NCBI GenBank assembly: GCA_035610835.1
Contig: CM069446.1
Span: 69,177,062 to 69,241,061, forward strand
Direction of reading: 5' to 3'
Source of the DNA: Ophiura sarsii
Taxonomy: Eukaryota; Echinodermata; Ophiuroidea; Amphilepidida; Ophiuridae
DNA: 64,000 nt
The notes beneath the pieces were generated by a model. That model was not told the origin of the DNA, did no database searches, and was given only the letters and a program-made list of their open reading frames with translations. Both the position numbers and the translations under genes were made by a program. Shown here piece after piece: positions 57,301 through 64,000 of the stretch. The first letter of the stretch is position 1. Each line of letters opens with the position of its first letter.

Positions 57301-60300
57301 ACTTAGGCAATTGTCTTATTAAGCTGACAATAATTATGCAGTTTTAGTTGGGATTCAACTTCATGTCTTTAAAACTTATGCCTATTTGTACCTACTATGT
57401 ATTATAGTTTTTGGGAAAAGCCCTGTTGGCACCGTAGTGGTGCTAAGCATGCTTGACTCTTCTTTGAATTAAGGGGCTGTGCACCTTCACATAGCCTCCG
57501 TAAAACTGCCGTAACTTCTTCATTATTCATTTAATCTTAATAAAAGTATACATTTTTTTGCAGGAAAGGGTTCAATGAATCCAACTATGATCATGAAATT
57601 GACCATTTTGGAGAAAATTATAAAAAACATGTTTTTTGACCCATTTTAGGTTTGGAAAAGATAACTCAAAATATATTTTGTTAAATTTTGTCATACTAGT
57701 TTTATTATATTCCTCATGCAATTCCCTAGGAATCGTTTTTTGGTAAAAAATCATATTTTTTGGCACTTTTTGTTCGATAATTCAAAAAATAATAAAGTAA
57801 AAATAAAAATTAAAAAAAAGATTCCTAGGGAATTGCATGAGGAATATAATTAAACTAGTATGATAACATTTAACAAAATATATTTTGAGTTATCTTTTCC
57901 AAACCTAAAATGGGTCAAAAAACGTGTTTTTATAATTTTCTCCCAAAATGGTCAATTTCATGATCATGGTTGGATTCATTGAACCCTTTTCTGCAAGAAA
58001 ATGTATACTTTTATATAGATTTAATGAATAATAAAGAAGTTACGGCAGTTTTATGGAGGCTGTACCTGAAGGTGCACAGCCCCCTTAAGGCACAAAAAAA
58101 AAATTGTGTTGCCCTCAAATGCTAAAAATTTAAAACCGGGTCGGTCAGTCGGACATGGATGAAAAATATATGGTTTATGTCAAGACAAAATTGGTATAGG
58201 GCCATATGTCAATTTAACTAATGTTTCTAGTGTGATAATAGTCTAAAACAAATTAGTACAGCTAACTTATTCATTTCAAGCAAGGAAAAGTAACGTTTAG
58301 ACACTGTAAAGACAAACTTAAATCTAAAAATAAAAATATATAAAAAAAATTAAAAAGCTGACCCTAATTTTGGTGTTTTTAGGGTCGGTCGCTGAGGGCA
58401 ACACAACTCTTTTTTTTGTTGGCCTAATGCTTTACCTTTTCCTTTTGGGGTCTTTTTTGTCTGCACTCCCAAAGCTGGATGTTGAACTTCTTGTTATCCT
58501 ATTGGTTCTGTTCTTAGGTTGAGCCTATATGCAAAGAAAAATGAGGAAAGTTACATTAGTCGAAATAAAGAGTTTCAACACAAAATGTGTGTTTTCTGCC
58601 ATTTTTGTTCAAATCCGTACAAATCAACATTCCTAGTCTTAGGTTGAGTATATATGCAAAGAAAAATACTGAAAGTAACACGTGTTGAAATAAAGAGTTT
58701 CAAAAACAAAATGTGTGTTGTCTGCCATTTTGATTATATCCTTACTCATAGTCTTAACACCTTCCACTCGGCAGACGTCTGCAGACGACAGTTCCAAAAG
58801 TTCACAAAGTGTTTCAAAAATGTCAAATTTATTGATTTTCATCACCATATGTGATGCGATCTGTGAAAACCCCTCGGATGTCGCAAAATGTGAAATAGGG
58901 GTTGTGGGTAAAATTAAAAATTAAAAAATTAAAAAACCTTTTTTTATTTTTTTTTAAGATTTTGTTTAGAAAATTAATTTCTATTACTTTGTGTCATCAC
59001 CTTTATGAAATTTCACCTTCAAAAACTTACTTAAGTCACTTTTCTAAGTAGCCTTATAATGTTATTCTATTGAACTATGTATCTTTTATAGCCTGTTTTC
59101 ATGATTTCTTGTTTTGTAGCGTTTTATGACATCACAATCATCATTCACTCATAACTTTTGTTGTAATGATCGTAGAAAAATGATCGAAACAGTTCTGTAA
59201 TCAGCACAGACTCAGCTTTATTATGATATAAATATCTCCAATATGAAAAATCCCGACATGTGGCGGGTTTTCACAGGTCGCATCACATATTTGGAATCAC
59301 CATGAAAAATGCATTGCAATAAGTACAAACATGCCTAGTATTGGTTCAGTAATTCTTGAGATATAGACCTTTAAAAGTTGGGAAGGTTTCTGAAAAATCT
59401 TTTAAATATATGGTAAAACCAATGGCCGCGTTGAAAGTGTTCGGTGCATCATTCTACCATTTCCAATGTCAGCATGAATGATTCAACTACATTGTATTTC
59501 AGATTATTTTGATTGTATATCTATCTGACTAACAAGACATCAAAAGTTATAGGTCTTGCAATGTCTATATATCAGGCTTTCTCAACTAGATTTACTGATG
59601 CGCAACATTTTAGTAACCAACTTGTTGAAGCTTCACTTGGTCATATTATTTTTTAGAATTTACAATGCCAAAATTCCTTTATGACATTAATTTCAAAATA
59701 TTTTAATATGTAGGCAGCATATATAATAACTAATATTACTCTTATGAGGGCACATGCGCGGTTAGCGCGAGAAAAATTGCTGTATTTATACATCTGACCG
59801 TCATAGGCCTATGAAATCTGGCTATATCATGATATGATTTTTTTTTAAAACAAATTTTAACCACTCTTGCGCCACTTAGGATGCCTTGATGCGCCACAAG
59901 TGGCGCACGCGCAACCAGTCGAGAATGCCTGGTCTATATTATTCTTGAAAATTCAATATTTTGATTTAAGAGAATATATGCATGGGGCTAGAATGTCAGA
60001 ATCATACAAACATATAATATTATTCGTTATCCCCTGCATGTTCACACAATACGGAAAAATACCTATGGTTTGGCATGTCATATCACATTCGGCCTGCGGC
60101 CTCATGTGATATGGCACACAAACAAAAAGTATTTTTAAAACACTCCCGGAAAACGAAACTCCCTTCAACAAACAAGGCGCTGAATTCTCTTCCCTTCCTA
60201 CCTCCGTAAAATCCCCCGAAGTAAACCACCCTTTAACAGGCTCTGCGCCGCACCTCTGTCCATAGAATCATCGCGAAAAATATGTCTGGTTATGTTATAT

Positions 60301-63116
60301 GCAGATCATTTATTTTTCGGCGTGGATTATACCTTTTCGCGTTCTATTTCGGCCTCAGAATGTAACAGAAATCTGAGACTAGTCTCAGACAGAAATCGAG
60401 TCACTTGCGTTTAAATCAGCCGCCATTTTATTTGTTTATTATTCACGTCTCATATTTTAAGCAACTCTTCCACAGACACAAAGCAATCGCTTTACACGGT
60501 TAACTGGTAACGCGGTCCTGGGAACGCAGTTAATCGACGATATGGAATATATCGTGTGATTTGACTTTCTTGTTTACACGATATGGATCAGATTTCATAC
60601 GTGTTAACCAATGAGATTGAAGTATTTACACTTACTAAAAGATAATGTTCATGCTTCGTAGAATCTAAATTTCAATTTATAACCATCTCGGAAGCAACTT
60701 TGAAAGTATATCAGCATTCATATCTCACAACTTACCACAGGGCTCATATCCTCCCCTTCCTCCGGTATCTCATCAGCGTACGGTATGTTACCGTTGACCC
60801 TGTGTAACGGACTGGAGGCCTCTGATTGGCTGCGGCCACGGAAGGCTTTCTTGAAGGACGTCAGCAGGCTGGAATTACTGCCATCTTGCTTCAACTGATT
60901 ACTCGATATCGTGGGACTTACTGATGGATGGCAACCTGGAAGGATAATTCAATTTCATAGTATCAGTATAAAGCCATTGCATCGTATTGCATCGCATCGT
61001 ATTCCATTTTATCACATCGCATTGTATCGCATTGCATTCCACCGCATCACATTCCATTGCATCGCATTCTATCACATCACATCGCACTACATTGCATTGC
61101 ATCACATTCCATTGCGTCACATCGCATTCAATTGCATCGCATCACATTCCATTGCATCGCATTCTATCACATCGCATCGCACTACATTGCATTGCATCAC
61201 ATTCCATCACATTCCATTGCGTCACATCGCATTCAATTGCATCGCATCACTTTGCATTACATCGCAATGCATTCCATTGCATTTAGATTGCATCACATTG
61301 CATATGAAATTTTATATCATAAAGTGCTATTTCATTTAGATCATGGCGCTGAAACAATCCAACGTCCTTGCAGCAGTTAATTCAGCGCCAAGTTGCAGCA
61401 TACAAACAAACAATGAACAAACATTCACCATAATTCAATTTGATATTGTCAGTATCAAGCCATTGCATCGCATTGCATTGCATCGCATTGCATCGCATCG
61501 CATTGCATCGCATTGCATTGCATCGCATTGCATTGAATCGCATCACATCACATTGCATAGCATTCAATCGCGTTGAATTCCATTGCATCGAGATTTTATA
61601 AAGTGCTATTTCATTTAGATTGACAGCGCTGAAATAATCCAACATCCAGGCAGCAGCTCATTCAGCGCCAAGTTGTGGCATACAAACAAACAATGAACAA
61701 ACATTCACCATTCAATTTGATAGTGTCAGTATCAAGCCATTGGCCATTGCATCGCATCACATTGCATCGCATTACACATGAGATATTATAAAGTACTATT
61801 TCATTTAGATCATGGTGCTGAATTAGCTGCTGCCTGGATCTTGCATTGTTGCAAACAAACAATGAACAAACATTCCTAACCCCTGCTAACCGCTATCGTA
61901 GGCAATGTAGAATAAGTGCCTTGCCCAAGGACACATACTTGTTGGTTGTAGATTGCAAGTGACAATTTTTGGCATCAGTTTTACACATAATGTAGGAATA
62001 GGCCAATACACTACCACCCCACCCCCTTCCCGGGCATTCAACATTCGACATACCTGCTATAGCTGTAAATATTTCTTCATTTTTGGTGTGAAGTTCTGTG
62101 AAAAGTGAATCCAGTAGCGCTGTTCTCGTCCTCTCCTAATTAAAAAGAAAACAAAAAGGGAATCCAGGCCTTCAATTAGATATATGTTGCATTTGCCAAC
62201 TATGTTAAAACATGAGAAATAAAATACTGTAAAACCACTTCGTTTCGCGAGGGATTTAATTTCGCAAATTTCATGAGGGATGCAGATTCGCAAAATTAAA
62301 TGCCCCCGAAACTGATAATTTTGCATTGAAAGTAACAGTAACATTTCCAGATTCGCAAAATGAAATGCCTGCTAAAATAGTAGTTATTTTAAATTCGCAA
62401 AATAAAGTATCCGTGAAATTATAGCGTTTTACAGTAATCAAATATGTTGCATTGGCCACCAGAGCAACACATCGATGAACTGGAATTTGGAACATATGGG
62501 TCAGGATCTTTAAAAATAGAAAAGTTGACAAGAGATGTATTATGTAAAATTCTTGACCGACCGACTGACTGACCGATTGAGCTACCCACAGTCAAGTCAA
62601 CCAATTGACCAATCCCCTACTGAGCCACTTCTACCCACGCACCTCCTGCTAACCAACTGTATCTGGGAAACTAATTAGTGTGATAATTTAACGGAAATCT
62701 GACACCTCCCCCACCTTCTTCCCCCACACAAACAGACCAAAGTTCTTCCTCTGAATTGGAACAAGGGTGTCGGGCAAACTAACTGGCATTACATGCTTCT
62801 TTTTCACCCATGACATCATCACTTTGCAAAAGGATCATAGCGCTGTGCGCTGTTTTAAAGACTTTCCACATAGCTATTTGTTTTACAATTTTGCGTCCAT
62901 GTGGACGCGCAATTTTTTCAAATCTTAACGGGAAGCCTGTTCAGGCCTATACCTTACCTGTATGCTAGCAAACTTGTCTGCCTTGTAGCACGCATGTTCT
63001 CCGTTGATTAACTTTGAAAGAATAAAATCTCTGAATTCTGGTCCTTTTTTGAAGATAGAGTGCTGTGGTAAGGCGGGCCCAAAGAATGGTACGTCATCTC
63101 TCGAGGTTACACACAC
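51203..63116 (-). CDS. RAP1GAP: Rap1 GTPase-activating protein, 3' nine exons
   Basis: Nine minus-strand exons with AG acceptors and GT donors join in one frame: 63116-62958, 62135-62054, 60935-60736, 58524-58436, 55566-55447, 54763-54640, 53812-53713, 52790-52705 and 51349-51203. Split codons agree at every junction, giving 368 codons and TGA. The first two exons encode the end of the RapGAP domain: [17 protein letters not shown], then [20 protein letters not shown] and [16 protein letters not shown]. This resembles RAP1GAP/RAP1GAP2 rather than SIPA1-like proteins. The catalytic Asn region lies upstream, outside the window. [13 protein letters not shown] follows, comparable to the SFKRVIRSRSQSM region I recall in RAP1GAP. 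Then come Ser-rich segments, a Q5H4QHH tract, and a coiled coil ([19 protein letters not shown] and onward) ending YVEALSSV. The role inferred from the family is switching off the small GTPase Rap1. The coiled-coil tail is not something I recall in human RAP1GAP. Introns are full of MITEs. Confidence 0.9.
52009..52136. mobile_element. GGCCTAA-end element, short copy
   Basis: GTTGTGATGCCCTCAGCGAT, CGACCCT on the left and CAGGGCACCGCAACAATTT, GTTTGGCCTAA on the right. About 128 bp. A separate mariner-type end, ACAGGGTGAGTCAGAAAG, follows at about 52171. Confidence 0.72.
52705..52790 (-). CDS. RAP1GAP: Rap1GAP exon h: coiled coil
   Basis: 86 nt; acceptor TCTATTTTCCACAG, donor GTGAGTGA. Encodes [20 protein letters not shown] and LELIRQNV, a clear leucine heptad pattern. 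Confidence 0.9.
53393..53634. mobile_element. CAAAAGGGTGCAGTTGTC-end MITE in a Rap1GAP intron
   Basis: Left TGTCCCGACAAAAGGGTGCA, GTTGTCT and right AGACAACTGCACCCATTTGC are inverted. The interior aligns with the split copy at 48833-49400. A third partial copy is at about 54845-54935 (CGCGGCAAAAGGGTCCAGTT). Confidence 0.8.
53713..53812 (-). CDS. RAP1GAP: Rap1GAP exon g: Cys-containing linker
   Basis: 100 nt; acceptor TTTTCCCTACAG, donor GTAAGTGC. Encodes [20 protein letters not shown] and [13 protein letters not shown]. The C-x-C-x4-C spacing could bind metal, but I know of no matching domain. Confidence 0.88.
54141..54595. mobile_element. Foldback MITE with TTGCCTAACTCA arms
   Basis: ACATATCGTCAGCCTGCTTC, then GATAATTGCCTAACTCA at 54141, is mirrored by TGAGTTAGGCAGTTATCGAA at about 54217-54253. 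It is mirrored again by TGAGTTAGGCAATTATCGAA at 54560-54595, so one left arm has two right arms. The 54414 CTGCCTAACTCAC fragment is a further piece. Confidence 0.82.
54640..54763 (-). CDS. RAP1GAP: Rap1GAP exon f: Gln/His tract
   Basis: 124 nt; acceptor AAAATCCTAGCAG, donor GTGAGTTG. Encodes [20 protein letters not shown], then five Gln, four His, [12 protein letters not shown]. An alternative acceptor (ACCTGCAG) lies 14 bases further in. Confidence 0.85.
55447..55566 (-). CDS. RAP1GAP: Rap1GAP exon e: Ser-rich
   Basis: 120 nt; acceptor ATGTCTTACACAG, donor GTACAGTA (weak). Encodes [20 protein letters not shown] and [19 protein letters not shown]. Split Arg codons at both ends match the neighbours. 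Confidence 0.85.
55819..56026 (+). mobile_element. CTGTAAAACCACTTAATT-family MITE
   Basis: CTGTAAAACCACTTAATTTC to ATATAGTGTTTTACAG. Near full-length copy in a Rap1GAP intron. Confidence 0.9.
56190..56745. mobile_element. GC-rich inverted-repeat element, internally duplicated
   Basis: ATGCACTTATCAGTTCCATC, then CTGGCCCCGGGGGACCCGGG; the right end has CCGGGTCCCCGGGGACTGGG, then AATTGATAAGTGCAT. About 180 bases from AACATTTTCAATAAATTCAA through ACAATCGTGTACGGTCCCCG occur twice (56190 and 56488), so one copy appears nested in or tandem with another. GC content contrasts sharply with the AT-rich surroundings. Confidence 0.78.
57019..57335. mobile_element. MITE with TTGCCTAAGTCA arms
   Basis: ATATTGCCAGCTTAATAAAA, then TAATTGCCTAAGTCAT on the left; TGACTTAGGCAATTGTCTTA, then TTAAGCTGACAATAAT on the right. 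Related in core to the 54141 element (AATTGCCTAA). Confidence 0.82.
57469..58088. mobile_element. Foldback element with TTAA target, 620 bp
   Basis: TTAAGGGGCTGTGCACCTTC at the left and GAAGGTGCACAGCCCCCTTAA-type sequence at the right, TTAA outermost on both sides. Arms of about 270 bases are nearly complementary (both contain GGAATTGCATGAGGAATATA or its reverse) around an 80-base loop at 57738-57818. Confidence 0.9.
58089..58428. mobile_element. GGCCTAA-end element next to a splice donor
   Basis: GGCACAAAAAAAAAATTGTG, TTGCCCTCA on the left; GCTGAGGGCAACACAACTCT and TTGTTGGCCTAAT on the right. The interior matches the 40462 and 16943 copies. It directly abuts the foldback on one side and the exon d donor (58435) on the other. 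Confidence 0.85.
58436..58524 (-). CDS. RAP1GAP: Rap1GAP exon d: basic Ser/Thr-rich
   Basis: 89 nt; acceptor TTTGCATATAG, donor GTAAAGCA. Encodes [20 protein letters not shown] and [17 protein letters not shown]-end element stops at 58428, six bases from the donor GT. The acceptor region is tandemly duplicated upstream (58625-58745). Confidence 0.85.
58505..58745 (-). repeat. Tandem duplication of a splice-acceptor region
   Basis: About 120 bases including CTTAGGTTGAGCCTATATGC, then AAAGAAAAAT and AAATAAAGAGTTTCAACAC occur twice (about 58512-58615 and 58632-58735). The first contains the functional acceptor of exon d (minus-strand TATATAG|GCTCAACC). In the second the AG is ATATAC, so the splice site is lost. 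Confidence 0.85.
58754..59441 (+). mobile_element. TTAA-target MITE split by another insertion
   Basis: TTAACACCTTCCACTCGGC with CGTCTGCAGACGACAG at 58754-58850 continues at 59287 with ATATTTGGAATCACCATG and ends GGCCGCGTTGAAAGTGTTC at 59441. Removing 58851-59286 restores family spacing. Confidence 0.88.
58851..59286. mobile_element. Nested MITE with GTGATGCGA ends
   Basis: GTGATGCGATCTGTGAAAAC and GTTTTCACAGGTCGCATCAC are inverted ends. ATAT flanks both sides; TA or ATAT duplication cannot be told apart because of the palindromic context. Inserted in the TTAA-target MITE, so it is younger. Confidence 0.88.
59571..59931. mobile_element. hAT MITE, copy 2
   Basis: ATCAGGCTTTCTCAACTAG to GTCGAGAATGCCTG, homologous to 38422-38769. 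GTCTATAT lies at 59563-59570 and again at 59932-59939, an 8-bp duplication with two extra bases at the left end. Confidence 0.88.
60736..60935 (-). CDS. RAP1GAP: Rap1GAP exon c: basic [10 protein letters not shown] motif
   Basis: 200 nt; acceptor ATTATCCTTCCAG, donor GTAAGTTG. Encodes [38 protein letters not shown] and acidic [13 protein letters not shown] content is visibly higher than in the flanking introns. Confidence 0.92.
60965..61870 (+). repeat. CATYG pentamer arrays in a higher-order repeat
   Basis: Pentamers CATCG/CATTG, variably CATTC and CATCA, fill 60975-61305, 61455-61590 and 61745-61785. A roughly 150-base unit separates them, with TAAAGTGCTATTTCATTTAG, GGCGCTGAAACAATCCAAC and ACAAACAAACAATGAACAAA, in three progressively shorter copies. 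It lies in the intron between Rap1GAP exons b and c. The His/Ser/Ile-rich open frames here are repeat translations. Confidence 0.9.
62054..62135 (-). CDS. RAP1GAP: Rap1GAP exon b: RapGAP domain end
   Basis: 82 nt; acceptor TTTTTAATTAG, donor GTATGTCG. Encodes [20 protein letters not shown] and EIFTAIA, and ends with one base (G) of a Gly codon completed by the next exon. Confidence 0.92.
62226..62436 (+). mobile_element. CTGTAAAACCACTTAATT-family MITE
   Basis: CTGTAAAACCACTTCGTTTC to ATTATAGCGTTTTACAG, in the intron between Rap1GAP exons a and b. Confidence 0.88.
62958..63116 (-). CDS. RAP1GAP: Rap1GAP exon a: RapGAP domain core end
   Basis: 159 nt, phase 0 at both ends, acceptor TTTTTTTTAG, donor GTAAGGTA. 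Encodes 53 residues from [12 protein letters not shown] to [10 protein letters not shown], the most conserved part visible. Confidence 0.93.
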
Positions 63117-63629
63117 CTAAAAAAAATATTTAAAAAATAACAAAATAACAAAAACTTTTGAACAAATGTTGTGATATTATCCAGGGAAACACGGGTGGTA
63201 AAACTTGTATTGATGTACAGTCCTCAAAATAAGTTACTTACCGGGTAATAAATATGCTCTTAACTCTAAAACTATAGCTCCTATGTAAACTTGTAAAGAC
63301 ATTTCTTCCCTTTAATTTGAGATATTACACATGAAGATTGACTGCATATATTAAAACAGCTGTGTGTCCAAAACCAAAACCAAAGTTTCATTTTAGCATT
63401 TTGTTCTTCTACACGCAGCCTCCATGTAGCAATAGGCGGATTATTGATTAACGTGCAAAGCCACTCACAGGTTGATAGTAAGATGAGGATTGCGGATGCT
63501 TCAATTGATCAACGCAGCCCATACATATACCTCACATGTGTTCAAAACCCAGGTGCAAAAATGAAAACTGCACTTTGGTTCAATCTTTTCGGTGTGTCGC
63601 GGTCTCAACTGTTGACCGATCTTCACGAA

Positions 63630-63849
63630 CTTTTTCACACTGGCCCGACCTTTGGACGATAGATCATCGCTAAATTGAGACTAATTCAGCCGTTTCAAAA
63701 CGTGCAAGAACTTCGATCGATCATCGGTCATTGGATTCACACAGAGAAGTGACCCTTTGTTGACGATCGATCGTCAAAGCGACTGTTATTGCATCTACGA
63801 AAGGACGATCGATCATCTAACAATCGATCGTCGGGCCTGTGTGAAAAGG
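63630..63849. mobile_element. 220-bp MITE rich in GATCGATC
   Basis: CTTTTTCACACTGGCCCGAC at the left and GTCGGGCCTGTGTGAAAAGG at the right are inverted. CGATCGATCATC, GACGATCGATCGTC and AATCGATCGTCG fill the right half in both orientations. The rest of 63117-64000 shows no further Rap1GAP exon. Confidence 0.85.
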
Positions 63850-64000
63850 TTAAATGTCTCTAATTGATGAGGGGAAAGTTTTCCATAATTTTGTAAATTA
63901 ATATTGTTTTGTTGGAACCATATCTTTAAAGCTATGAGAATATTTATTACCTGGTTAGTTATTTTTGTTGTTGGCTGTATATTATGTAAGATGTATCAAT

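Noticed and set aside
60911..61380. His/Ile/Ser-rich ORFs of about 100-140 codons
   Set aside because: All three frames are open because the CATYG pentamer lacks stops; located in a Rap1GAP intron.

Overview
The window looks like part of an AT-rich animal genome, most likely a marine invertebrate. Hemichordate, echinoderm or a similar deuterostome is my guess, but a mollusc or another lophotrochozoan is not excluded. The basis is GT-AG introns, an intronless RING/B-box/NHL TRIM gene of the kind expanded in such animals, a spliced Rap1GAP gene, tRNA-derived SINE heads, and a very dense set of short inverted-repeat transposons. No bacterial, organellar or viral gene was seen. One 100-base N run (25172-25271) marks an assembly gap.

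Protein-coding content is sparse. (1) At the right, minus strand, nine exons between 63116 and 51203 join in one continuous frame (368 codons plus stop). They encode the end of a RAP1GAP-type RapGAP domain, a Ser-rich tail, a Gln/His tract and a C-terminal coiled coil; the 5' part lies beyond the window. (2) At 33383-31314, minus strand, a single ORF of 689 codons encodes a RING, two B-boxes, a coiled coil and NHL-type repeats, with a Gly/Arg-rich insert grown from a microsatellite. (3) At 8789-8569, minus strand, one coiled-coil exon with clean splice sites tentatively resembles kazrin. (4) Two decayed transposases are visible: a mariner C-terminal remnant (7061-7363) and an IS630/Tc1-like DDE pseudogene (37422-36198).

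The rest is mostly transposon-derived. I see at least five families that use TTAA targets, hAT-like elements with 8-bp duplications, TA-target mariner-like MITEs, a family with GGCCTAA ends present in seven copies, large foldback elements, tandem palindromes and G-rich minisatellites. Several elements are nested. Paralogous sites without the insertion inside the same window help define target sites, and two MITEs stop within about 10 bases of splice donors.

The most unusual structure is at 17876-20554. Two identical 154-bp direct repeats, with a matching 5-bp duplication (CCTTT) outside them, bound 2.4 kb of non-coding sequence. That interior holds about twenty short hairpins in a loose tandem array. 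Hairpin stems differ between units by paired changes that keep base pairing. This LTR-like, ORF-less element sits inside an older inverted-repeat element (arms 17572-17811 and 20631-20872).
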